From: Chryseobacterium sp. GVT01B
GTDB lineage: Bacteria; Bacteroidota; Bacteroidia; Flavobacteriales; Weeksellaceae
Length of the DNA stretch: 64,000 nt
Direction of reading: 5' to 3'
Assembly: GCF_019970045.1 (NCBI RefSeq)
Contig: NZ_JAHXYI010000002.1
Span: forward strand, 661,661 to 725,660
A model generated the notes under the pieces. It saw only the letters and a list, made by a program, of their open reading frames with translations, was not told where the DNA came from and did no database searches. The translations under genes and the position numbers were made by a program. Positions 1 to 7,455 of the stretch are shown piece after piece. How positions within the stretch are numbered: position 1 is the first letter of the stretch; each line of letters opens with the position of its first letter.

Positions 1-57
1 AAAATTGTTAAAATTTGTTTTTTTGTGAAATTCATTATTGTTTTTTTATAAAATAAC

Positions 58-97
58 AAATCGTTCAAACAAAAAATATTATTTGAACGATTTTTTT
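58..97. terminator. Bidirectional intrinsic terminator
   Basis: A 12-bp perfect stem (AAATCGTTCAAA at 58-69 with its complement at 82-93) encloses a 12-nt loop and runs into seven T on the plus strand. It lies 75 nt past the stop of the minus-strand gene at 172-393 and may also end a plus-strand gene left of the window. Confidence 0.65.
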
Positions 98-171
98 GTT
101 GATTAATATAATAGCCACAACTTCTTTCTTGTTGAATCTGAAGCAATAATTAAGTTATGATACTCTTAAGT

Positions 172-393
172 TTATAGTTGACAATAATTATCTTGAATTT
201 TTTCTGCCCATTCTATCCATTGGCCAGCACTCCAATCCTGGCAAGTATACGCAGATGTACAACTTGCCTGAAAAGTTCCACATTGCATTTGGGTCTTTTT
301 CTTAGCTTTTTTAATAGTTTTAGTTTCTTTTGCTTTAGAGTTTACTTTCTCCACATTTTCTTTTGCACTTGCAAAACCTGCCATGCCAACCAT
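172..393 (-). CDS. Small Cys-rich exported peptide with a damaged start
   Basis: The 73 residues starting at the first in-frame ATG are Lys-rich (residues 11-33) and then carry four cysteines (C38, C45, C51, C71) in a pattern typical of small exported Flavobacteriia peptides. That ATG falls inside what reads as a signal peptide: upstream codons at 417-394 give T-E-K-L-L-F-V-A, where relatives would be expected to read M-K-K-L-L-F-V-A. The ancestral ATG thus seems to have become ACG (415-417). Either translation starts at the inner ATG, which shortens the hydrophobic core, or the gene is silent. A -7 box lies 48 nt upstream of the ACG. The function is unknown; four conserved-looking Cys suggest two disulfides outside the cytoplasm (inference). 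Confidence 0.6.
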   Translation of the reverse strand: MVGMAGFASAKENVEKVNSKAKETKTIKKAKKKTQMQCGTFQASCTSAYTCQDWSAGQWIEWAEKIQDNYCQL

Positions 394-773
394 AGCAACA
401 AATAATAGCTTTTCCGTGATTGTAATAAATTAAATTAATAGTGTTTTTATTATCGATACAAAGTCAAAATTATAAATAAATTGAATAATATTAAAATAAA
501 TAGCAAAATAAATGCAAATATGTCTTTTTTAACAAATTTAATATTTTCATAAAATAACTAACTTTTATATTCTTAATTCTAAAAATGTAAAATTTAGGTT
601 TCTTTGTTTATCATTTTTCAGACTAATTATTAAAATATTTTTTTTGATATTTTTAAAACTTGATTTAAAAATTTGATTTAGAAAGAACTTTAAAGTCCTT
701 CAAGACAATTAATATCACTTTGTAAATTTTAAATACCATTTATAAATCCAAATTTTAGTTTCAATATTCAGGA
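394..773. other. AT-rich intergenic stretch
   Basis: It holds the -7 box of the leftward gene. The rest is very AT-rich, with no open frame or repeat that I can support. Confidence 0.5.
465..472 (-). promoter_or_regulatory. Bacteroidetes -7 box for the small Cys-rich gene
   Basis: On the minus strand this reads TAATTTTG, an exact TAnnTTTG match, about 48 nt before the presumed ancestral start at 417. No convincing -33 box is seen at standard spacing. Confidence 0.4.
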
Positions 774-806
774 TTGGATTCATTAAAAACATTATAGTTA
801 CATTTG
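774..806 (+). promoter_or_regulatory. Promoter of the serine hydrolase gene
   Basis: A TTGG at 774-777 and TACATTTG at 799-806 match the Bacteroidetes -33 (TTTG-like) and -7 (TAnnTTTG) elements, with the starts of the two boxes 25 nt apart. The ATG follows 20 nt after the -7 box, leaving a short leader. Confidence 0.6.
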
Positions 807-825
807 CACTACTTATCGCAAAACC

Positions 826-1989
826 ATGAAAATCTTTACCCTTTTTGTTCTACTATTATCCAATCTGCTTCTATCACAGCAACCAATCAATAGAGATACC
901 AAAAACATTATCACAACAGGAACCGATGATGTCAAAAACGTAGTTGACGGTACCTTACATAAAATGATTACAAAACCACTGATTCATTCCGCTTCGATTG
1001 GTATTGTTTTCAATGGAAAGGAATATATAGGACATTATGGTGAGTTAGAAGCCGGGAAGAAGAATATTCCAAACAACGAAACAATTTATGAGATTGGTTC
1101 ATTAAGCAAAACACTTACGGGAATATTGACAGCAAAGGCCGTACAAGATAAGAAACTGGATATTGATGATGACGTACAAAAGTATTTAGCAGAAAGTTAT
1201 CCAAATTTAAAATTTAAGAATCGTCCTATTAAAATCAAGGATCTTCTGTCACACACCAGCGGTATTCCCGGCATGCTTCCCTTTGAAGCAAATACAATCC
1301 TACAGAATTTTACAGATCATGACACTCCAGCCAAGCTCAATACATTATATCGGAATTACAAAAAAAAGAATTTCTTGGCGGATCTACATCAGGTAAGAAT
1401 AGACACAATCTCAGGTTATAAATACTCTTATTCCAGTGCTGGTACTCAACTTATGGCTTCTATTTTAGAGAAAGTTTACAAAACTGATTTTGAAAAACTT
1501 CTGACAGATTATTTATCTGAAAATGTGGGGGCAGAAAATACTAAGATAACCCTTTCCAATCGGGAACTGGAGAGACTTGCCCCTGGTTATCATAGTGATA
1601 ATCCTGTAATTACATCCCCAATGCCAATACTACCCTGGGGTGCATCAGGTAATGTAAAATCTACTTTACCTGATATGGTAAAATACATACGGTTTCTTTT
1701 ACAAAAAAACGAGATTACTCAAGAATCATATCGACCTATTGTAAAGTTTGATCCTGAGTTTAGTATTGGATATTTTTGGAATATTATTACAGACAGTAAA
1801 AAATTAGGAACCTATTATTTACATCATGGCGGTGTACCACGTTCGCAATGCTACATTTATATCATCCCAAAATATGAACTGGGTATTTTTATTATCACAA
1901 ATCAAAGTGGCAATAATACCGCTTCAATAATGGAAGAAGCATTAACCGAAATATTTGACAAGATCATTCCATCTAATGACAAAGACTAA
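826..1989 (+). CDS. Serine hydrolase, class C beta-lactamase / PBP-like fold
   Basis: The 387-residue protein has a signal peptide (about residues 1-18, ending near LLLSQQ), so it is exported. The beta-lactamase-family active site is readable: SxxK is S92-L-S-K95, YxN is represented by Y202-S-S204, and the KTG-box position reads H333-H-G-G336. The HTSGIPG segment near 143 and WGASGNVKST near 271 are also typical. The HGG third motif and YSS second motif point to the esterase / D-aminopeptidase / AmpH-like branch rather than a dedicated AmpC resistance enzyme. The likely substrate is an ester, beta-lactam or D-amino acid peptide in the periplasm. It is a stand-alone gene with its own promoter. 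Resistance function is not shown by the sequence. Confidence 0.85.
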   Translation: MKIFTLFVLLLSNLLLSQQPINRDTKNIITTGTDDVKNVVDGTLHKMITKPLIHSASIGIVFNGKEYIGHYGELEAGKKNIPNNETIYEIGSLSKTLTGILTAKAVQDKKLDIDDDVQKYLAESYPNLKFKNRPIKIKDLLSHTSGIPGMLPFEANTILQNFTDHDTPAKLNTLYRNYKKKNFLADLHQVRIDTISGYKYSYSSAGTQLMASILEKVYKTDFEKLLTDYLSENVGAENTKITLSNRELERLAPGYHSDNPVITSPMPILPWGASGNVKSTLPDMVKYIRFLLQKNEITQESYRPIVKFDPEFSIGYFWNIITDSKKLGTYYLHHGGVPRSQCYIYIIPKYELGIFIITNQSGNNTASIMEEALTEIFDKIIPSNDKD

Positions 1990-2235
1990 TACCATACTAC
2001 TCTATTTTTTTGAAAATGTAAGATAATAGCTTAGGTTATATTCCTAAACCCATGTATACTGTTCTATATCATTTTCAGGTTTTTAACGTAAAAAATAATT
2101 CTTGTAATTTCTTCAAGGTACATATAAGTAATGCCAACCTATATTATTAAATCGAATCTATCAGACACCTTCCATGATAGACATACCGTCACGTAATCAC
2201 TTAAAAATGAAAGATAGAATTTGCATATATACAAA

Positions 2236-2266
2236 AAAGATGGTCTTCGTAATGAAGACCATCTTT
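2236..2266 (-). terminator. tRNA-type terminator
   Basis: A 13-bp perfect stem (2236-2248 with 2254-2266, loop GTAAT) leads on the minus strand into six T. It follows the tRNA-Ser 3' fragment directly, so it was probably the terminator of a once intact minus-strand tRNA gene. Confidence 0.65.
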
Positions 2267-2288
2267 GCGGAGAGTGAGGGATTCGAAC
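2266..2288 (-). other. tRNA-Ser 3'-end fragment (attachment-site remnant)
   Basis: On the minus strand this reads GTTCGAATCCCTCACTCTCC followed by GCA, the T-loop and acceptor 3' arm of a class II tRNA such as tRNA-Ser, immediately followed by a terminator. The rest of the tRNA is absent: beyond 2290 the DNA is unrelated. A displaced tRNA 3' end is the usual mark left by an integrase that recombines into a tRNA gene. The island would extend to the right. A partial copy of the core lies at 3146-3160. Confidence 0.6.
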
Positions 2289-2485
2289 TTAGCAATAAAA
2301 ACTACCTGAATATGAAATAATTAAAATAAAATTCAGACAATTGCCACGAATTTGACACAACTCTATATATTTTTATAATCTGCAAAATCTTAAATTCTTG
2401 ACCAAAGAATTCTTTAGTTTGAATACACAAATATAAAACATTTTACCTTAAAGGATCAATTCACTATAATTTATTTAAATATTGT

Positions 2486-2781
2486 CTAAAATTTGGTCAA
2501 CATTAGGAGACCGATTAAATCCAGTGATAAGGTTTATCCTTGCGATTTAAATCCTATCGCTCTGTCAATTGCATAGTTGGGTAAAAAACATGTCTCGTTT
2601 CTAATGGTATCAATTACTTTCTTTTATCCGTAGAAATGAATGATCTCATTAATTTCATCTTGCCCTCCTCTTTCTATTATACGAGAAATAATCGGTAGAT
2701 AAGCTTTCACCCAATCAAGCTAATCTACATCAGTATCCAAAAAAAATTTGGCATGAATTTTTGGACCGATTTTCTGCCTAA
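2486..2781 (-). pseudogene. Decayed DUF6922-like gene
   Basis: One minus-strand frame stays recognisable over about 95 codons although three in-frame stops break it. Its pieces include KFFLDTDVD, then LDWVKAYLPIISRIIERGG, EINEIIHFYG, KKVIDTIRNE and AIDRAIGFKSQG. The F.DTD...LDW...I..R..ERG...EI.E.I.FYG pattern is the one I associate with the small cytoplasmic DUF6922 family found beside toxin-antitoxin and mobile genes in Bacteroidetes. The first Met is not evident and the protein cannot be made intact. The family name is from memory; the decay itself is seen directly. Confidence 0.5.
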
Positions 2782-2947
2782 GGATATGAAACATTATACA
2801 TTTGAATAGTTGTATTTCCAATAGACTCTGCTGAGAAAATATCTTCTTTTCACCTGGAATCAATAAATATTATTCAATATCCTTAGGGAGAATTTACAAT
2901 GTGAATGCTCGATATGCAATGAGATCAGATAACTGTTATACTAAATT

Positions 2948-3160
2948 AAATGTGTTTTACAGCTTTTTGAATCTGTTCATTTTGTGGCAATTTTTAAGTG
3001 AGTTAGAAATTGCTATAGAGCACCACAAACTTTTGGAGTGTTTTTGAAAATTTCAGCAATTCTTATAACAACAAAATCCTGCAAATTATTGATTTTGCAG
3101 GATTATTATTTTTTTAATACCCTATGAAAACTTCCGTTTTCACATCTTGCGGAGAGTAAG
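2948..3160. repeat. Degenerate direct repeat, copy 1 (partner 5778-5972)
   Basis: Shared blocks in order are TTTTACAGCTTTTTGAATCTG-type sequence, CACAA.CTTTTGGAGT.TTT.TGAAAAT, CAGCAATT, a terminator hairpin, then GAAAACTTCC.TTTTC.CATCTTGCG. The repeat ends with CTTGCGGAGAGTAAG (3146-3160), nearly the same as the tRNA-Ser 3' core at 2266. It also carries a TTGTGGCAATTTTT site like integrase arm sites. I read it as the end of an integrated element. Confidence 0.55.
3075..3115 (+). terminator. Intrinsic terminator in repeat copy 1
   Basis: An 11-bp perfect stem (AATCCTGCAAA at 3075-3085 with 3094-3104) is followed by ATTATTTTTTT. No gene that it would end survives nearby. Confidence 0.6.
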
Positions 3161-3398
3161 ATAAAACCACCTTCTCTTTAAATCTCTTTATTAATTGACA
3201 TTTTCTGAAATTAAGATTCAGTTACTCACTAAATTACGCATTTCAAAATATAGGTTCTTGATTCGTTTGAGTAATAATCTCCATTACCCCAATGTCCAGA
3301 ATCTGAAACATCCTTAGTCATTTTCTTTATCACCGGAGTTTTGGGTAGTAGCATGACTTAGAAATTTTAACGTCAATATAACTACAGCTTTAAACATC

Positions 3399-5102
3399 TT
3401 AACGCGCCCAAAGAACTGCTTTGTAGAAGCCTGCTCCATTCAGTCCTACTTTTGGAATAGCACAAAATGATAACGTATCTAACATACTGTTTGCATTACC
3501 AGATCCTATATTAGAAGCTGAATTAAAACTTATAACACCAATTCCTAATGCACTATCAGCTGTGTTAAAAATTTCACTCTGTTCATTATTTGTTAATACT
3601 CCAAATCTTGCTCTGGTCTGGTAACTATTTGCACCTATATTTACACCATTGGCAAGCGCTCCTCCATACCAACTATATGCGTTTCCAGGAGTATAGTATG
3701 TAGAAGGGACCCCACTATCTGTACATGGCTGATTCAAATACTGATTAGCAATGTTAGTATTTAATGTAGCATTCGCTAAAGCTTTAGGTGTTCCAGCTGT
3801 AGGAATAGTAAAAGAAGTTAAATCGGGAGTTGTTACAAAATCTACCCAAAATTCTTTACTTTGTAGATAATTATATGGAGCATATAAAGCATTTTCTGTA
3901 CTCGTATCTGTAATATCAAAGTCAGAATCATTAAAAGGTGTTCCTGATGCCCATTTTGCTGATGAATACCTAAAATCAGTATTATTATTCATAGACTTTA
4001 AAATAAGAGTCCATCCTCCACCATTATCGGTCATATTACAATATACTTGTTCCGCGCAGTAAGCATTAGCACTTCCATCCGGATCTATCCAATATAATCC
4101 ATTACCTGTTGATAAACCTGATGATAAGATTTCTTTACATGATCTCTTTAACGGTCCTATATTCACCCCTGAAGGAAGTACTTTAACAGAAGTTGTAAAA
4201 GATTTATTGCCACATGAACTACTAACTGTAGCAGTAACAATATACATTCCAGCGGCCATTCCTGCTGGAACAATAAGGCTTGTATCAGCCGTATTAGTAC
4301 TGGTAAAAGATAATGCAGGATCATTAGCTACCCAGGATATAAATGTAGATCCTGTATCTAATCCTATGGATAAAGATATATTACTTCCTGCACTAACCGC
4401 ACAAGGGAAAGCTGTAATTCCTGAAGTTACTCCATCAATAGCAACAACTAATTCATTAGAATATGCCGATCCACAAGCATTAACTACGGCCCTACGGAAT
4501 CTTGTAGCTACGGGAAGTACTGGTGGATTATAATTTTGAGTATTACTTGATGGTATTGTTGTCCATATAGCCCCTCCATCGGTACTTTGTTGCCATGTAT
4601 AGGTTACATTTCCTCCAATTCCGGGATCTGCAGCAGAAGAAGAAAAAGATCCAGGGGAATTGTTGATATTTGGATTGTAACATCCATAAGGTTTACTATG
4701 AGAAATAACTCCTGCTGTTAAGGTTGGATTACAGGCTGTAGGAGTTACAGCCCCTCCCCCTATGGAAGATACACTTTTCATACGAAATACTCCTGTAGCG
4801 GCATCTACCATCACAATTGAATCTGTTTTAAGACCACTAACCAAACCCTCTGCTCTCAAAGGATTAACAACTGCCTTTACATGAAGTTGATGGGTTGGAA
4901 CTATGGTTCCAATTCCCGTTTTACCATGAGACAGAACAACAAAGTCATCACTTTGTTGACCCGTGGCAGGAACTCCTGTAGTAGGATTGTTTTTATCTCC
5001 ATCCACATGGAATACCCCTTGTGGATTTGTGGTATTTATCCCCACTTGACCGTAAGACAAAATGCCCAAAAGAACAGTTGTCAGTAAATAAATTGTTCTC
5101 AT
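3399..5102 (-). CDS. Secreted surface protein with fibrinogen-like C-terminal domain
   Basis: The 567-residue protein starts with a signal peptide ending at SYG-QVGINTTNPQG. That VGINTTNP opening is the stereotyped N-terminus of many Chryseobacterium surface proteins. Residues about 130-310 form two Ig-like or PKD-like segments. From about 318 a fibrinogen-C-like domain begins (SCKEIL, then GLYWIDPDG, then YCNMTDNGGGWTLI) and runs to the C-terminus. Fibrinogen-like domains bind sugars or acetyl groups, so adhesion or glycan recognition outside the cell is likely. No T9SS C-terminal sorting motif is visible. It is a single gene whose promoter shares a conserved upstream element with the surface protein gene at 30428-31708. 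Confidence 0.75.
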   Translation of the reverse strand: MRTIYLLTTVLLGILSYGQVGINTTNPQGVFHVDGDKNNPTTGVPATGQQSDDFVVLSHGKTGIGTIVPTHQLHVKAVVNPLRAEGLVSGLKTDSIVMVDAATGVFRMKSVSSIGGGAVTPTACNPTLTAGVISHSKPYGCYNPNINNSPGSFSSSAADPGIGGNVTYTWQQSTDGGAIWTTIPSSNTQNYNPPVLPVATRFRRAVVNACGSAYSNELVVAIDGVTSGITAFPCAVSAGSNISLSIGLDTGSTFISWVANDPALSFTSTNTADTSLIVPAGMAAGMYIVTATVSSSCGNKSFTTSVKVLPSGVNIGPLKRSCKEILSSGLSTGNGLYWIDPDGSANAYCAEQVYCNMTDNGGGWTLILKSMNNNTDFRYSSAKWASGTPFNDSDFDITDTSTENALYAPYNYLQSKEFWVDFVTTPDLTSFTIPTAGTPKALANATLNTNIANQYLNQPCTDSGVPSTYYTPGNAYSWYGGALANGVNIGANSYQTRARFGVLTNNEQSEIFNTADSALGIGVISFNSASNIGSGNANSMLDTLSFCAIPKVGLNGAGFYKAVLWAR

Positions 5103-5260
5103 CTGTAAAATAAATTTTAGTTCATATTATTAGTTTAAGAACTCTGTATCAGTCCTTTTGTTTTTCATTATCTGGAAACTTCCAAATAATAGTACTTCTC
5201 TCTAATTGCTCTATTTATAATATCATGATAAACAAACATCAGATTACAGGGAAGACTTAA

Positions 5261-5317
5261 CAAAATTAAAAGAATATTCGTTCGTATTTACTTGACAACC
5301 AGTCATATTATCACTAA
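5261..5317 (-). promoter_or_regulatory. Promoter with conserved upstream element (copy A)
   Basis: On the minus strand the -7 box is TAATTTTG (5261-5268). Centred about 40 nt further upstream is TTAGTGATAATATGACT (5301-5317). The same element with the same spacing stands upstream of the FISUMP surface protein gene. It lies where an activator would bind. Confidence 0.5.
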
Positions 5318-5453
5318 TCCAGTGTAGTTTATTTACTAGTATTAGGGTACCTAACTCTACACAAAACAGCGGTAGCTATTCCTGTTTTTAGATGAGTATT
5401 GGTATTACTGGTGAAACAAAAAGACCATTTAATTATATTAATTAGAATTATTT

Positions 5454-5575
5454 AGCTTTGAAAATAAAAAATCCCCAGAAATTCCAGGGATAAACTAATT
5501 ACGTGATAACTCAAATTTAACGTGAGAATCAGCAGCAAAATTAATCAAATTAGGCTTATTTTCAAACTGCAAACA
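5454..5575. repeat. Dispersed repeat, copy 1 (partner 33334-33460)
   Basis: Both copies read TGAAAATAAAAAATCC.C.G, then AAATTCC..GGAT, AAACTAATTAC, a short gap, AATTTAAC.TGAGAATC and TAATCAAA. In the partner the central hairpin is a perfect terminator behind the S9 peptidase gene. Here the stem is mismatched and no minus-strand gene ends nearby. It looks like the orphan tail of a lost gene. Confidence 0.5.
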
Positions 5576-5777
5576 TCAATCCTCACTCTTAGTCACGATT
5601 GCGTGTTTTGCACATTCAATAAGTTCCGAGGAATGTTAATCATCATCTTTCATTTGTTTATTGATCCAGTTCTACTAACATAATTCAATATTTTAAATGT
5701 TATAAATCTCAAACTAAAAGTTCCACGAATCAAAATATTGAGACCCACACACGTTCATTACAGATCAAATAAACGCA

Positions 5778-5972
5778 TTTTTACAGCTTTTTGAATCTGT
5801 TATTGTGGCTATTTTAATCGATTTAAAAATTGCCACATAATTGCCACAAGCTTTTGGAGTATTTATGAAAATCCCAGCAATTATTGCAAATAAATAAATC
5901 CTGCAAATCATTAATTTTACAGGATTTATTATTTTTTAATCTTTTTGAAAACTTCCATTTTCGCATCTTGCG
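5778..5972. repeat. Degenerate direct repeat, copy 2 (partner 2948-3160)
   Basis: This has the same block order as copy 1. It carries three integrase-arm-like sites: ATTGTGGCTATT, AATTGCCACAT and AATTGCCACAA, two of them inverted relative to the first. The homology to copy 1 stops exactly at CATCTTGCG (5964-5972), which is where the tRNA-Ser core would start. This again suggests an element end. Confidence 0.55.
5896..5937 (+). terminator. Degenerate intrinsic terminator in repeat copy 2
   Basis: AAATCCTG and CAGGATTT pair, with one mismatch and three more A-T pairs inside, followed by ATTATTTTTT. It corresponds to the perfect hairpin at 3075-3115. Confidence 0.5.
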
Positions 5973-6371
5973 CCCCATTGGTACAAAACTCGAACCTTTT
6001 GTTAGAAGAGTTACAAAAACTACATGCTCTCGATCATAACGACCATCTTAATAAATCAGCTCTGAACAGTTTCCAATTCCGGATGGTCTCATAATAAAAG
6101 TAACCGGTAAAAAGATAGCTAATGTACTGTGGACAGCCTCTTCTACGTCTGTCAAAAGACTACCGCATAACGGATCACTTCCCAAGGGCCCCTTCCATTA
6201 TTCAGTTTCCTTTTGACCACACTTCCTTTTGACCACATTTCCTGGCAGCTTTCTTTTTTTCGGTTTTTCTTTTGAAAAATAAGAAAGTAACCTGAAGTGA
6301 GAAAAAATCAAACAAATGTTTAGCAAAAGTACGGGAAATAAAAAGGCTCTGCCATACTCAGAGCATCAACG

Positions 6372-6815
6372 ATGAAATATAGCATAGTAAACGAAATCAA
6401 ATTAACCTATTCCAGAAAGGGAAATAGTGAAAAAAATGTATTGATTCCCCAAGATGTCATAGACGTTTTCAGGGAACATTTTGACACTGATCAGATCGAT
6501 TACAAAGAGTCATTTTATGCCATGTATATGAATCAGGCCAATAAAGTTTTAGAAATACAAAAAATATCAGAGTCCGGAATTAATTCTTCTTTGGTTGACA
6601 TTAGAATTATTATGCAGGGCGCTTAATTATGTAATGCAGTATCTCTTATTATAGCCGATAACCATCCTTCTGGAAATCTAAAACCTTCCACTGAAGATAT
6701 TAGTATCACCCGGAAAATAAAAGAAGCTGGCCAATTACTTAATATCAATCTTCTTGATCATTGTATACTGACCCCAACAGACTTTATCTCGTTTTCAGAT
6801 GAAGGAATACTATAA
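6372..6815 (+). pseudogene. RadC-like JAB-domain gene broken by an in-frame stop
   Basis: The first 84 codons end at TAA (6624-6626), but the same frame continues as LCNAVSLIIADNHPSGN and on to a second stop at 6815, giving 148 codons, the normal size for mobile-element RadC proteins. A single T-to-A change would turn a Leu codon (TTA) into the stop. The JAMM/MPN metal motif is visible after the stop (NHPSG, then TED) but the first His of the usual HNHPSG is Asp. These short RadC relatives are common hitchhikers of Bacteroidetes ICEs and are thought to act in DNA processing. The N-terminal 84 residues alone lack the metal site, so the product is almost surely inactive. Confidence 0.75.
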
Positions 6816-6879
6816 GTAATATCATTTGTGAAAGAGTAAGAATCCAGGTCAATAATTGGCTCTGGATTCTTGTGACGTC

Positions 6880-6920
6880 GCGAAAAGATGACCGGTTTTA
6901 AAGGCTGGTCATCTTTTCGC
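6880..6920. repeat. Perfect 14-bp inverted repeat
   Basis: GCGAAAAGATGACC (6880-6893) is repeated inverted at 6907-6920 around a 13-nt loop. There is no T run on either side, so it is not a normal intrinsic terminator. It lies 50 nt past the end of the transfer operon. Confidence 0.5.
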
Positions 6921-6969
6921 AAACATTAAAAAAGATTAAAAGTAGTCAGGATCTGCACTAAACAAATAT

Positions 6970-7443
6970 TTAGAAAGCTAAAGAACTGACTTCTCTATTC
7001 CCATTTTTGCTGTTAAACTGAAAGTCAATTTTCTTCTCATTTCCAAAACTGTCATAAATCCACACCGTAAATGACTGTGAAACTTCAGAAGTTGAAGTAT
7101 AATATAGTCTGAATTCTCTTTCAAAAAGCCTATAGGAATCATTGGGGAAATACGGTTGAGTATTGTAGTATTGTAATTTCCCTGTTCCCTCAAACTGAAA
7201 ATACCGGAGATGATATTGAGTATCTGCAAAATTACCTTCAGGAAGAATTTTAATACGAATTTCAACATACTCATCTTTGGCAATATCCTTAGGAACAGGC
7301 ATAACTGAAATCTCAAAAGGGAAATTCTGCCGGATTTCAAGGTCCTGTGCACATGAAGAAAGGCCGAGCTCACTTACCAGTAAAACAAGCAGTATAAATA
7401 AAGTAGAAAGGATAGATCTTCTTATTTTTATTATAGTATTCAT
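6970..7443 (-). CDS. traQ: Conjugative transposon protein TraQ (DUF3872)
   Basis: This 157-residue protein has a long hydrophobic N-terminus (about residues 10-30) ending in LSSC, a lipobox with Cys at 31, so it is probably an outer-membrane or periplasmic lipoprotein. The body is beta-rich (FEISVMPVPKDIAKDE, YHLRYFQFEG, SFTVWIYDSFGNEKKI), as in DUF3872, the family called TraQ in CTnDOT-type elements. It is the last gene of the transfer operon, 12 nt after traO. Its role in the mating apparatus is not defined. Confidence 0.8.
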   Translation of the reverse strand: MNTIIKIRRSILSTLFILLVLLVSELGLSSCAQDLEIRQNFPFEISVMPVPKDIAKDEYVEIRIKILPEGNFADTQYHLRYFQFEGTGKLQYYNTQPYFPNDSYRLFEREFRLYYTSTSEVSQSFTVWIYDSFGNEKKIDFQFNSKNGNREVSSLAF

Positions 7444-7455
7444 ATTATTATTGTT

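Larger units (their letters stand above)
1990..3398. other. Long intergenic stretch of island-end debris
   Basis: It holds, in order, a tRNA-like terminator and tRNA-Ser 3' fragment (2236-2288), an integrase-arm-like AATTGCCACGAATT (2338-2352), a fossil gene (2486-2781), a long degenerate repeat with terminator (2948-3160), and about 230 nt in which I see nothing. No intact gene is present. Confidence 0.6.
5103..6371. other. Long intergenic stretch with repeats and junction debris
   Basis: It holds the leftward promoter (5261-5317), one copy of a dispersed repeat (5454-5575), the second island-end repeat with its terminator (5778-5972), and a tandem pair of CCTTTTGACCACA-type units near 6210-6242. 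A small GCTCTG/CAGAGC hairpin precedes the radC-like gene. No intact gene is visible. Confidence 0.55.

Noticed and set aside
178..405. Plus-strand 75-residue frame over the small Cys-rich gene
   Set aside because: It is the mirror of the minus-strand gene, which has a matching family style, signal sequence and promoter.
2266..2288. Complete tRNA-Ser gene
   Set aside because: Only the 3' arm is present; the D-arm and anticodon arm are absent to the right.
4207..4533. Plus-strand 108-residue frame inside the fibrinogen-like gene
   Set aside because: Low-complexity shadow of a long gene with clear domains on the other strand.
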